DNA from: Byssothecium circinans
Lineage: Eukaryota > Ascomycota > Dothideomycetes > Pleosporales > Massarinaceae
Assembly (NCBI GenBank): GCA_010015675.1
Contig: ML976999.1
Span: 599,048 to 663,047, forward strand
DNA: 64,000 nt
Direction: 5' to 3'
The translations under genes were made by a program, and so were the position numbers. Of the stretch, positions 1-11,081 are shown one piece after another. Each line of letters opens with the position of its first letter. Positions within the stretch are counted from its first letter, which is position 1. The notes under the pieces were generated by a model. That model saw only the letters and a program-made list of their open reading frames with translations. It searched no databases and was not told the DNA's origin.

Positions 1-615
1 TGCGAAACCTCCCCGTGTGGGCTAAAGATTGCAGTGAAATGGCCACCCTGATCCGTGACATGGCCCCCTTGATCTTCAGCCTCAGCCTTACAGTCCCGCT
101 CGTGCGGGCTAAAGATTGCAGTGCATGGTAATGCGACGAGTGCGGAAACTAGGCAACAATACCAGGCATCGATACGACCAACCAATCACGAAACGCACTT
201 CATCAGGCCTGGAGCTGCAGTGAAAATGCACTTTTTGTGCAGTAAGTTTGATTGGTGCTCTGTGGTGGGTGCCGAGATATTCTCCTGTGCTAAAGAATGC
301 AATTCGTCGATTGCGAAGTGAGCTGGGTCTTTTGTTTGACAGTGTAGCTCAGACGAGAACGATTTGATGAATTGGATATAAAAAAACCTGGTCCGGCACG
401 ACTCCTGGTCTGCACCTGATACTTTGATAGAAATGAAGCATAAAAGAGTTGTACGAGCGATGGACCTACACAAATACAAGCGTATAATTGCCGACACCGT
501 TCTATTATTCACCAAGCCCAAATCCTGACACGCCCAAGGTATCTTTAGTCTATACATGCTCAGATTCACTACTCATACACGCCATCAAGAGCAAACGATA
601 CGCATCTCGAACGTC
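1..615. other. Intergenic, repeat-containing, no convincing gene
   Basis: The reading frames here are short, overlap on both strands and carry no recognisable motif. The stretch holds two reverse-orientation copies of the dispersed 20-bp motif described separately. It also has an imperfect direct repeat of about 17 bp (ATGGCC-CCC-TGATC type) at roughly 39-75. A small palindromic TGCAC...GTGCA segment lies near 227-241, and a similar one occurs near 2230. Confidence 0.6.
19..123 (-). repeat. Two copies of dispersed motif GGGCTAAAGATTGCAGTG
   Basis: Copies lie at 19-38 and 106-123, both in the GGGCTAAAGATTGCAGTG orientation and 87 bp apart. The same 18-22 bp word recurs nine more times in the window in either orientation. 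It could be the terminal inverted repeat of a small transposon family or a repeated regulatory word; nothing in the sequence decides this. Confidence 0.8.
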
Positions 616-1661
616 TTACATCCTCAAAAGCATCCTCAACATATCGCCCTTCTTATCCCCATCTCCTTCCGCCTCACTCCCCGCTCCGGGGCCATCCTTT
701 GGTCCAACCGGACTCGTCGCCGCAAAGAAGAGAACCTTGATCGCGATTGCAAAACCCGCATGTAGTGCCAGCACGACTATAAGCAGGATCTTCGATGTCT
801 TCGCTTCGGTCGAGCTAAGGACGGGGTATAAGTTCCGGAGGAGGAAGAATGCCGACGCAGCGAATCCAAGGGCGACGAAGACGAAGTTGAGAACTACAAA
901 TGAATTAGTATTGCCTCTCCCATAACGCTTACGGCAAAACTTACTATTGAACGGACTACAGCTGATCAGAGCTACGGGAATCCATATCAAATTCGCATAC
1001 CCATAAAGACAAACACACTCCAAAAGATTCGCACTTTCGCTCCCATACCACTTGAGCACCGCCCACAGTCCCGCCGGCACAAGCGCCGTGTACCCATACA
1101 CCATTCCCGCGCCCCCGCTCAGCAGCTTGAAATCATACGCGAAATGGTCTTTGCCCTGATGCGCGAGGTATTGGTTGATGGTGCCCGTGAGGAAGAGGAT
1201 GACGACGACGGTCGTCGCGATCCATACTGGGCCGTAGAGATCGGGGTTCCCTTCGAGCACGTCGAGGAAGTTTTGGCGCGGGTAGAGGGTCGCTCTGCAG
1301 CGATGAAGGACTGATGTGGTGTCGACGTCGAAGGCTTGCGCGTAGAAGGAGAGGGTCCAGAGATAGTGTTTGCGCGAGGAGGACGAGCTGGCGGGTGGGG
1401 GGAGGAAGCCGGTCGAGGTGTCGGGCTGGATCTTGTTGCGCGTGTTGGGCGTATTCTCGAAGTCTATGACATATATCAGTATGGGCCTAGGAGGGATGAG
1501 GGCAGAGCTTACTGGAGCTGTGGAATTCAAGGTCCTCTTGCAGGTCGGTATGACCTAAGTCGCCCTGGTCCTGTCAGCCCTCCTCATCCCTTCATAATAT
1601 TGAGAAGAGTAAATACTTCTTGGTCGACGTCGACTACAACATCATATCCTCTATTCGCCAT
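616..1661 (-). CDS. Yip1-domain family Golgi membrane protein (YIPF1/YIPF2, yeast Yip5 type)
   Basis: Four exons join into a 299-residue protein: 1617-1661, 1513-1570, 945-1463 and 616-893. The introns are 46, 49 and 51 nt long with GT...AG ends. The start gives an acidic N-terminus (MANRGYDVVVDVDQE) followed by DLGHTDLQEDLEF. The Yip1 core is clear: FYxxxFDVDT, P-R-xxF, GNPDLYGPVWI, then four to five hydrophobic segments including SPFNILNFVFVALGF. That last motif is only restored when the 894-944 intron is removed. The protein ends in an acidic, glycine-rich tail. Family members sit in Golgi and early secretory membranes and bind Rab GTPases. I am confident of the family; the YIPF1/2 subgroup rests on the GNPDLYGP block. 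Confidence 0.9.
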
Positions 1662-2256
1662 TGTCGCGGGCAGTGTTACTGTTCGTTGATGGTGAGCTAG
1701 CTGGAGCTGTTCGGCCAGATTGCGTTGGATCAGATGTCGCGTTGATACGGAGCGGTGACGTTCCTGATTATCCGGAGCATCGCAAGCACGAATACTCACA
1801 GCCCACGACACAGACGAATCCACGATAATCCCATACACCAGGAATTTCGATGTCTATACAAGCCTACTACCAAAGCACGTGAGTACCAGCAATGTGGAGA
1901 TCCCTTACATCGCAGGCCCATGAAAGCAATTTCCAATTCCAGTCTACCATGGTATCATTGCAATCGATGATGCAGTTTCAGTTCCAACGTTGATATCCGC
2001 TAGTTAGGTAGGTAGTAAAAGAACGTAACACTAATTCTGCCGGTGCGCGTGAGTCGCGATGAATGCTGGTGGACAACATTCACTGCAATCTTTAGCCCCG
2101 TAGAGCAGAGCGGCTTAGTAAGCCTGCGGTATCTTTCAAGTATACTCCAACTTTCTTTTCTCCATTACGTCTTTAACGACCTTTTCCCCGGGTTCTTACG
2201 CCCTTATTCAACACGTTAAGTCTTGCAAATGCACTTCCTGTGCAAACGTTAACATA
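1662..2256. other. Intergenic between Yip1-family gene and TIR element
   Basis: This is the upstream (promoter) side of the minus-strand Yip1-family gene. No supported reading frame is present. One forward copy of the dispersed motif lies at 2079-2100, and pyrimidine-rich stretches occur near 2150-2200. Confidence 0.55.
2079..2100 (+). repeat. Dispersed motif copy, forward orientation
   Basis: A full-length copy whose core is CACTGCAATCTTTAGCCCC, preceded by TT and followed by G. It matches the copy at 3189-3210 over 22 bases. Confidence 0.85.
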
Positions 2257-2826
2257 CCGTAAAGATTGTGTATTACCCCCCCCCCCTATTAATACCCCCA
2301 GGCTTGGTAATACCCCCAGTCCCTGTCGAGCCTATGATTGACAAATCGGTGTTTTGGTTAAACGCCCTGTCTAGGTGGGGTTCGGCCGAGGCCGCCAGAG
2401 ATGTTGGAAGGGCGTTTTTGTATAGAGAAAGTCGTAGTTTTGCATTCTAAAGGGTTTAATAGTAGTCTCCTTGGCAGTCTCCTCTAGGTTGTAAGGGCCA
2501 GAAGACGGCATAGAGGCGTCTAATATATCCTCTATAAAGGCCTCTAAGGAGGCCCACCCCTTAACGACAACGAGGAGCCTATTTGGAAATAAACAACAGA
2601 CAAAGTAACAGTTTTAATCGATATTATTGGTGTGTTCTAGCCTAAGCGCTGCTAGATGACAGATTTTTTACATTACTAAGGGATGCTAACCAAAATAGAA
2701 ATTTAGGTCATCCAAATACGCCCCCCCGAGAAATACGCCCAGGCTCTCTATTACGCCCAGTCCCCAAGGCGTCTCAAAACAACCGATTTGGTTAAAACCC
2801 CAGGGGGTAGTACACAATCTTTACGG
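2257..2826. mobile_element. 570-bp non-autonomous DNA transposon (MITE-like), TA target duplication
   Basis: The ends are inverted repeats. The left end reads CCGTAAAGATTGTGTATTAC; the right end, read inward on the other strand, is CCGTAAAGATTGTGTACTAC. This is one mismatch in the first 20, and both continue into a run of C. Each end is flanked by TA (2255-2256 and 2827-2828), as in Tc1/mariner and pogo insertions. There is no transposase. The interior also has a diverged direct repeat: an AATAC-CCCAGG...TAC-CCCAGTCCC block at about 2288-2322 recurs near 2730-2765, each followed by a TTGGTTAAA word. It would be mobilised only by a related autonomous element elsewhere. Confidence 0.85.
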
Positions 2827-2903
2827 TATTAACTCGGCACCGTCCAAACAGATGAAGATGAACAGTACCAAGATTCAGCTTCTAGACATGGAAAACCCTC
2901 ACT

Positions 2904-3210
2904 TTCACTGCAATGCTTAGCCCCGCGGATTACTGCCTTATACGCAAGCCATGCTGTTTTATCGTCGTCTCACCGGCGAGGAAGGACTGTGGTGATTGCT
3001 GCACGTACCATGGTACCATGGTATGGTCGTAAAGATCATCACTAGGCTGCTGGGCGGGGCTAAGTATTGCAGTGAAAAAGTTGGAGCCTAGCGCTCAGTT
3101 ACACGAGGCGCATGCATGCCTGCTTCAATATGATTTGTCATTCATTGCCAAACTTTCACGTTTTGTCCTGCGGGACGATGTATGACACTTCACTGCAATC
3201 TTTAGCCCCG
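2904..3210. repeat. Three dispersed motif copies; two form an inverted pair
   Basis: Copies lie at 2904-2925 (forward, CAATGCTT variant), 3055-3076 (reverse, CTAAGTATT variant) and 3189-3210 (forward, canonical). The reverse copy at 3055 and the forward copy at 3189 face each other, enclosing a 156-bp segment that could be a very small inverted-repeat element. I see no clear target-site duplication outside the pair. Confidence 0.7.
3006..3023. repeat. 18-bp perfect palindrome TACCATGGTACCATGGTA
   Basis: The sequence equals its own reverse complement over 18 bases and is built from overlapping CCATGG words. It lies between two dispersed motif copies and outside any gene. Function unknown. Confidence 0.75.
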
Positions 3211-3653
3211 TAAAGCCAGTCTGGACGCTAAATACGCATCCAATCAGAACCTCGCACTCACCAATCCGCTGAAGCATTTGTTTTCACTGCCTCGCATGTT
3301 GTCGAAGTCAACGGAAACCATCTTCTCTAATTATATTCTCCTAATATAATTTACCACGTTCAGAGACACATCATCAATCTTTTATTCTACCAAATAATTG
3401 AATGACTCTATCATGCAAAGTTTCCGCAATCATACAACTAACTTACTCGTCCACGTACAGTATTAATACGTAGATATATGCACATATCTACAATTACAAA
3501 TCCCAACATGCTCCCACCGAGCCTACCAATGAGCATTATGTCGTCGTACTTCTTGCCGTCTCACAGCCGATACGAAAATCTCACAGGCACTACATCGTAC
3601 ATGCCTGATGACGTTGCAGTGAGCACTAGCACGGTCCGCTATTCCGGTCTCTA

Positions 3654-3959
3654 CACTGCAATCTCTAGCCCCAACGACTCCCTCAAAGCAGTCCCAGTAT
3701 CCATCACACAAGTACCACAGTACCGCACTGTTCTCACGGTCCTATTCGCCCGAGTGGAGTGGGCCTCTAAGCGCAATGTCACCTGCAGCCCAAATCCTCG
3801 TCAAGACGTCGTACAGTGCAACTACGGCGGCGCTCGCTGCTCCACCCGCCGTCTTTCACTGCAATCTCTAGCCCCCTCCAGCCGTCAAATCCCTCAGCCC
3901 GGGGTCAGCAGGTGTACAACTAGTCCGCCAGTGATCTTTCACTGCAATCTTTAGCCCCC
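3654..3959 (+). repeat. Three forward dispersed motif copies
   Basis: Copies lie at 3654-3672, 3855-3876 and 3938-3959. The first two carry CTCTAG in place of CTTTAG. The last two share an extended match running into CCCCCTCCAGC, about 28 bp in all, and are 83 bp apart. This indicates local duplication of a slightly longer unit. Confidence 0.8.
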
Positions 3960-4521
3960 TCCAGCGCCCAGCTCCCAGCTCCCAGCCCCCCGACTCAATA
4001 TTGCACAAGTACTACACCAACGACACCACCATCGATCTAGCAATGCATGTAACATCTCCCGACTATCACTGCACTCCCCCAGCGCAGTAGCGGCCCAAGT
4101 ACCACGTCAGCGAATCCCAAAGACGCACAACCATCCAACTCAAATGCCGCAAACTTTCCAACCAACCCATTCCATGATGCATTCAGGAATGACAACTCCC
4201 TTCGATCCATTCCCACCAAACCACCCAAACCACCTAAAAGCGAAAAATCTCCAGCTACCTCAAGTCCATGCTGCACTGTGCCCAAACCAAAAAAAAACCC
4301 CCCCATGAACTAGACTGCAAATAGAGAGTCCGACGCCGCATAATCGTCCGCGAAGTCCTGGAGCGGGAATCGCTACAAAGTACAAAGAAATGGTTATGTC
4401 GGCTTAGATGTTATCTTTAGACCTGTGTGATATTGACGCACGGAAGAAGGTCTTGCGGAATGGGTCCATGGTTCCGGGGTGTGATGACTCGACTGGGATG
4501 CCAGGACACGACTGGGATGGT

Positions 4522-4541
4522 TTCACTGCAATCTTTAGCCC
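4522..4541 (+). repeat. Dispersed motif copy, forward orientation
   Basis: Canonical CACTGCAATCTTTAGCCC followed by GGACGG instead of the usual C run. It is the last copy of the cluster; the only other copy in the window is near 23.1 kb. Confidence 0.8.
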
Positions 4542-4810
4542 GGACGGGGGCTTTTGGGGGTTCTACATGCACATGTACTACTGTGTAGAGGGTACGAAGG
4601 GACCATCGAACTAAAACGGATCACCGCACGAGCGCTTCAATGACAAGGCACACTTACACCAAGAGAGCCAGAACCTACACAACATTTCGAGTCCCGAAGC
4701 CTACATGCCACTCGACTACCCACACCACACCACATCAACCACATGTCAACAAAGCACGAAAATAACTCTATAAAAAATTGGGTATAATGCAACGAATCCC
4801 CCTCCCAACC

Positions 4811-7382
4811 TCAACTAAAATGATCCCCATGATCCCCCTCCCCGACCCTCCTCCCCCCACTCCTCCCGACCCTCAACCCCCACCTCTTTCTCCTCTCCCT
4901 CTCCCCCTCCTCCCTCTCCTCCCTCGCCTTCCTCTTCCTCTCATAGACCGCCCTCACAGTCCTCTTCGTCCGCTCCGCGCCCTCCTCAAAGTTCCTCCTC
5001 GCGAGCTCAACCACCGCGTCCACCTGCTCAGGCGTATACACGAAATTCCACGTCGACAGGAAATCCGACGTCTTGGGATCCACACCAGGGACCTTTGGGT
5101 TGGCGAGGAAGGGGAAGTAGATGACGGCGAGGCCGGCGTCGGGCGTCATGAGTTCCCAGTCTTCTTCGACGAGTTTGGATTCGGGCGGCTCGGAGGCGCT
5201 GGTGCGTTCTTCGGTTGATCCGATCCAGACGTTGCAGTAGCCGAGGTCCTTGGGTTTGCCGGGTTTGTTTGGGGGGTTGTCTTCTTTTTTCGCCTGCTCG
5301 ATTTTTTCTTGCGCTTGTTGTTCCGTTTTTGCTTCGGCTTTTTCGAGATCTTGTTCAAGTTCCTCGATGGTTTCGTCGGCGGGGGGCCATCCGGCGCCGA
5401 CGGGCCAGCCTTTGATACCGCGCTGGCGGGCATATCCATCGGCGACTTTCAGCCAGTTGTCGGTCTTTACATCGGCACTCGCATCGAAGGCGATTAGGAT
5501 ATCGACATTTCGGCCAGGCCGCAAGAGTGGGTAGATGGGCAGGTTGTTGCTCATGCCGGCGTCCATGAGCTGGAAGTTTGGTGACTGGTAGATACTTTCA
5601 GGGACTGTGGAAGGTAAAAAGTTGCGCATGCCGAGTGCGTAGTTTGGAATGACGGCTGGGTCGATGGGATGCACCTTGATGAGGTCGTCATTCCGTTCCG
5701 AGATGAGTGAATCAAGGCCGGCGAAGCCTACAAGCCCTCGGACGGCGGGTCGTATTTCTTTGTAGTAGTGTGATAGAGTTGCACAAAAGGCACTGCCCCA
5801 GATACCCATGAGTAGTGGGACGCGTACCTCGGGCAGAGCAAGGCCGTTGTCACGCCAGACGGTTCTGCCATTCTCAAATTTGCGACCAAGAGCCCATGTT
5901 GGGATACCCGCTTCTAGCTCCTCGCACCAAAACTCGTAGGGAGTGAATCTAAACACGTCAGCACAGCCAATACACTGTTATGCATGTGACTCACTCAAAC
6001 CACTGGAACCACGCTTGTTTCCTCGCCTTTGCCTCTGCAGCTATTGGGTCCTTCGTGTCTGACTGCTCTACCAAAGGGATTTCGTGGCGTACTGCAGTAT
6101 AGATCGGCAGCGGTTGTGACCCATCGTCGGTATAGCGCCGCTGGCTCGAGACCTTAAAGTCATATCCATCCACCGATAATGAGCCCTTGGGGACGAGCAG
6201 CCTCGCCGCAAGCAGGACGCCATATACGTCGACAATGCCGAAGTCTGCATCGGGAATACCTTTGGCCTTCTCGACCAGTCCGCTGAGCAGATATTTGTTT
6301 GTAGGTGCGCTGGCGAGCAGGTCAAGTGCATCTAGCGGAAATGCAATGTGTACGCCGAGTCGGTTCTTCAGATGTCGTATGAGTCTTGCGTGACTCCTCT
6401 GGGCGACGTTGGAGTAATAGAGTGTCTGGAGCCAACAGCTGCCACTCACCCCCGCGGTATAGGTGACGCAGTCGAAGAGTCCATGCTCATGCGCAGAAAG
6501 GTATGACGACGATCCCGCAACGAGGGCACGCAGTCCCCCACCAGAGCCACACATGGCAATGACGGGGACATCATCTGGATGAATCTTATCTTCGGGTATG
6601 TCTAGATAGCGCGCCAGACCTCTCCTGGTGAACATCTGACGCTTGTCTCGAAACCTCTTTTCCTCGGCGCAGAGATCGTTCGATACGCGCACAGAGGCTT
6701 CCCATATAATCTCGGGGTTGGTTTCCGGGTCATTCGCTTCGTACCAGATTTCTTCAGCGAGAGAGCCTGGTTCCATTGAGAGCTCGTTCTGCAGCTTTCT
6801 CACGAAAGCCGGGAGCACCTTCGCCCAGCTGGGGACCACGTAGTCCACGATGCTATCTCCTAGCGAACTGACCGACTGCGGCGCATTCGTGATTTTCTTG
6901 GTGATGGTTTGCCATACTGATTGTTGGTCCTTTACTTTCGTCCCGTCCTCCCCCTCTTTCACCCTCCGCGTCTGTGGTGGGGGTTTCTGGTCGCCGCTGC
7001 TTGAGTTACCCCAGTCGGACTCGTTGATATTTTTCTCAGCTTCCTTTGTACTTGTTGAGCCATTATGCGTTTGACCGTTTCCGAACGGCGACCACGAAGA
7101 TGGCTCCGGCGCATCGAGAAGTGTGGGACGAAAGAAGGCGCATGGCGATGACGGCGATAGCAGATAGCCGGCGGTAGCGGCCGCGAGGAGAATTGGCGGG
7201 CCGTAGCGAAGACACAGTGCCGCCGCAGAACGTCTAGCTGGTAGGGAGCGTGATGAATATATACGGCTATTGTTTGTCAGTGAATGGCGGTTTCGTGGTC
7301 GCGCCTCGCGGACATGCCTTCGACGAGCTCCCCGCCAGAGCTGCCCAAGCTCCCTCTGCTGGCCTGGCCGGACAACATGCAT
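4811..7382 (-). CDS. cPLA2/lysophospholipase-type phospholipase with membrane-anchored N-terminus
   Basis: Two exons (5995-7382 and 4811-5948) around a 46-nt intron encode 841 residues. Splicing restores WFEFTPYEFW across the junction. The catalytic core of the cytosolic phospholipase A2 family is visible: the oxyanion motif GSGGG at 279-283, the nucleophile motif GVSGS with Ser313, the TWALGR block at about 480-485, and the catalytic aspartate in MDAG at about 592. Members hydrolyse acyl chains of phospholipids or lysophospholipids. The first 50 residues are arginine-rich without acidic residues in long stretches, and a hydrophobic segment (about 54-75) follows. This suggests an organelle-targeted, membrane-anchored enzyme, possibly mitochondrial, rather than a secreted phospholipase B. 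The C-terminal 60 residues are highly charged. There is an unusual K/E/Q-rich insert at about 660-700. It is divergent from the Exo70 gene. Confidence 0.88.
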
Positions 7383-8161
7383 GATGATACCTATGCAAAA
7401 GAGTGACTGGAGTGAAGTGCACAGAGAAGGAGACAGCTGGCGAGAGCTGGCGAGAGCTGGCGAGGCTTAAGTTCGCAGAAGTGAATTCACCATGACGCCA
7501 TGGGTAATGGGAATTCTCATCATGCGATTCCGGTTTTTGTTGGGAACTCCCTCACCAGATGGCGCCAAGGCCAGTTTAATTCATAGCAATTGGAGACGGG
7601 CAAATAAGCCGATAGCATTCTTTCACATTGTGGACCGTCGTGAAGCTGGAGTTCTCTCGTATTTATCTGCATGCACTAAGCTTCCACGTCTGGCGTGTAG
7701 AATGCTTGTTCTATGGTCGCCCACTGCAGCATCGATCGTCATCCCGTTCGGGTCGACCCGAGCTGTTCGCCTGTGGGCAAACAATGATCCGATGCTGCCA
7801 GCGACGCATGCCAGGCATGGACTCATCGCTAGAGGCATCAACTGTATAGTTAAATTTGAAGCGGCGAAGTTTGAACGCTGTTCCTCTTATAGAGCCATCA
7901 AGCAGTCTCTCTGCGACTTGACAGCTCGTTAGCGCGGCCCCTGCTCCGTCATAGGTAGTCCAACGGTGATGATGGAACCCGTAATCGCATCTCTCCGCAA
8001 GCTTCTCCACGCCTCATCCATCATGCAGCATAGCTTGCAATGCTATTAATAATTTCCCTTTTGCAGTATCATTCCTTATAGTCGCCCCTTAGGCTGCGTC
8101 TGGGCAGCGCATCCCCATTGCTACCTCAGGAGCTCCCCGGAGCTTCACCACGGCAGGCACC
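7383..8161. promoter_or_regulatory. Shared divergent promoter region (phospholipase / EXO70)
   Basis: The 779-bp gap separates two start codons pointing away from each other, so it must hold both promoters. A short tandem GCGAGAGCTGG repeat lies at 7440-7462, just upstream of the phospholipase start. No supported gene is present. Confidence 0.6.
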
Positions 8162-10158
8162 ATGGTCGGCCCACGCAAAGGCGCCTTCGCCGAGGAGAGC
8201 GCCGAGGTCGAAGTGCTCTTCGCGAACATGGACAAGATGAAGGCCTTGACGAGGAAGATCCAGGCCTCGAAGAACCGGCTGGAGACCAGCGGCAAGGCGG
8301 TGCAAGAGGCCATCACGCCCATCTATGGCAACACGCAGAAGCTGCAGGTCATGAACTCGAGTACGCTTACCTACTATGTAGAACGTACAACGCTGATGAT
8401 GTAGACATCGACAGAGTCCTCGATGCGATTGACCGCATGCGTGCACCGCTCGAACAGACGAACCAAGAGGACCGGATTATCAAGAGAGGCCTTCAGAACG
8501 TTGACCTCCGCGACTACATTGCCTCGCTCGACCGCACCAGCCTTGCCCTGCAAGACCTCACACGAACCAACTTCAGAGCGAACCAGGGCGCCATTGCCGA
8601 TTTGACTGCCTTGTTGAAGCGCGGGACGAAGGAGCTGGAGGACGCTTTCCGCAACATTGTTCAACAGAGTTGCGCGCAAAAGGTGGACCCATTGGAATAC
8701 GTTGCGAAGCGTAAGCGTACACCAAGGCCATGTATACAATGCCTGTACTAATAGACCGCAGAGAACCCTTTCCCCGTCATTACACCAGACCAACTATCCA
8801 CGCTACGTCTCATCAACACCCACATCTCCAACTCGTTTGCCCAATTATCACAAGCCGATGGCCGCCGAGAGACACCTACACAGCGAATCTATGCAGAGAT
8901 TAGGGGCGACTATCTTACAAAATCATTACAGAACTTGGCTGCGGCGTCGGTCAATACCACGAGAAAGATGTCGGCAGACGCTATATACAAGTCAGGTACG
9001 AATGGCATCGGCATCTACGTTCAGGCTATGGAAGGGTTGTTCGTGGCCGAGTACGACAACATCTCGAACATCTTTCCCCGAGACGAGTGGACAGCGACCT
9101 GCACGGGTACTTGCAATCCTCCGTTGAAAGATTTCGAGAAGACGTTGCGAGAGTTGAATGGACACATTCAGAGGAATTTGATGACCGACTGCTTCCTTGG
9201 ATACGAGACGGTCGGCATAGTATCAGGGCTCTCGGTTCGGTTGGAGCAGAAGATGTCGGCGTTGAAGCGGCCGATTTATGACAGCGTGAAGCCAATCCGC
9301 GAGACGTCGAAGGTTTCGCTGAACAAGCTTTTGGAAGACACCAGAACGCAGGTGCAGACACTCGTTGCGCTCCCACAGGACGGTGCCGCGATTCCTTTGA
9401 CGGCCACGATCATGACACGCCTGCAGGAGATGACCAACTACCTGCAGCCACTTTCGTCGATTTTGGCATCGTTGGGTGATGGAGGGTGGAAGGCTGGGTC
9501 GACGAATAATTCGTCGTCTTCGCTGCCCATGACGCTGGATGTCGGCCCCAACGCGATGCAGCTGTTCGAGCACTACTGCTCGGACACAATCGACAACCTC
9601 TTGCAAAACCTGGAAGGCAAGAGCAGGCTGCTGCTGAAGGGAAAGAACCTGCAGGGTGTGTTTGTGAGTAACAACATCGCCGTGGTCGACCGGATGATTC
9701 GCTCGTCGGAGCTCGCGCCGCTGCTCGAGAACTATGTCAACCGAAAGCTGGAGCCGTGGAAGAAGAAAGCGTCGGCCATGTATCTAGAAGCGTGGCGGGA
9801 GCCGTCGGGCAACCTGCTGGATGTTCAGTACACCAACCGGAAGGAGCGACCGCACTCGACCAGTGCAGGGCAGACCGACTCTGTCGCCATCGTCAAGGCG
9901 CTGGGCTCCAAAGACAAGGACGCCATCAAGGAGAAGTTCAAGAGCTTCAACACGAGCTTCGACGAGCTGGTGTCGCGGCACAAGACGTACAAGATGGAGC
10001 GCGAGGTGCGGTCGCACTTGGGCAAGGAGGTGCAGAACATCATCGAGCCTTTATACGGCAGATTCTGGGACCGCTACCACGAGATCGACAAGGGGAAGGG
10101 CAAATACGTCAAGTATAGCAAGGTGGAGCTCAACCAAGTGTTGGGTGGGTTGTCGTAG
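8162..10158 (+). CDS. EXO70: Exocyst complex subunit Exo70
   Basis: Three exons (8162-8360, 8405-8710, 8762-10158) with introns of 44 and 51 nt give 633 residues. The second intron has a TACTAAT branch site. Exo70 features are seen in order: an N-terminal coiled-coil region (about 1-160), then the long helical Exo70 domain. That domain includes [12 protein letters not shown], the FxxDEW block, [11 protein letters not shown] and TDCFLGYE, and it ends in a basic patch ([11 protein letters not shown]) near the C-terminus. In this family that basic end binds PI(4,5)P2 and targets secretory vesicles to the plasma membrane at growth sites. The ATG at 8162 follows a C/A-rich leader. Sec5, another subunit of the same complex, is encoded 20 kb downstream on the same strand. 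Confidence 0.95.
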
Positions 10159-11081
10159 GCTATCAAGATCAGGCACTGGGTGCTGAGGAGTTTGGTTTTG
10201 CAGAATACCCTCGTCGTACATTTCAGGCGGATAATTGGACACAGGCAGCTGTGCATGGTTGAATATGCATGATACAGCTTCAGCTTTGCATGTCGATGGT
10301 CGTAGCAGTGGCAGCTCCATGTGTGATCACAACCGGTAGGCGTGATGATGACAGGCGTAGATGATGTAGTGACAGCCTTGGATGTTGACAACACGAGGCG
10401 TGGCGTCCTCTCTCGAATCTCCAATTTCAAGGTTCTAAGTGGTGCACGTGATGACTTCCTGTTTGGGCCAACGTGCTACGCGACTGCTCGTGCAAGCGGG
10501 AGGCACACGCAAGCTGTCACTTTCTCGCTTTCTCCACCCTAACCACCTCTTTTCCTTTTCTGCCTACTCTCTCCCCATACACCCAACATTTGAACTTTTG
10601 AACTTTGGAGAATTGCTGCAGAGCGTTGCCGCTGTTTTCGTGGCCTGCCGCTCGGTGAATTCCTATTGGTCCGCGCATCTTCAACGTTGCTCCCAATCCC
10701 AATCCCTGCGCAGACCCCTTTCCGCCAGCACCGCGAGCACACCACGCCTTCCTCCAGCAACGTCGCAACCTCCACCTACCCACGCCATACACTCCCACCG
10801 TCGTCTGCCCGGCGTCCCCTCAAACTATCCATTGCTTTGAGTGCCTCTGCCGCTCAACAGGCATACCGAACCAACTGGTACGTCGAGCTTCCCCGTCGCC
10901 AAAGTTTCACGATATTTCTCCAGGTTTTGGCGGCCGCTCGTGTCGCACCCCCATTTGTTTTGCCATCGCCGACGGCCAGCCCCATCGCCCCGACCATTGG
11001 ACTCTGCTGACCGTGTCTCTGGTATTCTAGGAGTCTCTCTCTTGACAGCATATTTCCTGCGTCCGCAGTCCGCCTCTCACA
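10159..11081. other. Intergenic EXO70-septin, 3' UTR and septin promoter
   Basis: No supported gene. The last 550 bases are pyrimidine-rich, as is common upstream of highly expressed fungal genes. A CCAAT-box core (ATTGG) lies at about 10664. Short reading frames on both strands here are mirror shadows of low-complexity C/T sequence. Confidence 0.55.

Larger units (their letters stand above)
3211..4810. other. Intergenic, motif-rich, no supported gene
   Basis: Two reading frames (3478-3954 plus and 4037-4306 minus) have no domain signal. The first is largely built around dispersed-motif copies, so I do not call it. The region from 4790 up to the stop of the downstream minus-strand gene is extremely C/T-rich. 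Confidence 0.55.

Noticed and set aside
3478..3954. 158-residue plus-strand reading frame
   Set aside because: It spans three copies of the dispersed 20-bp motif and has no recognisable domain or splice structure; it looks like repeat DNA that happens to be open.
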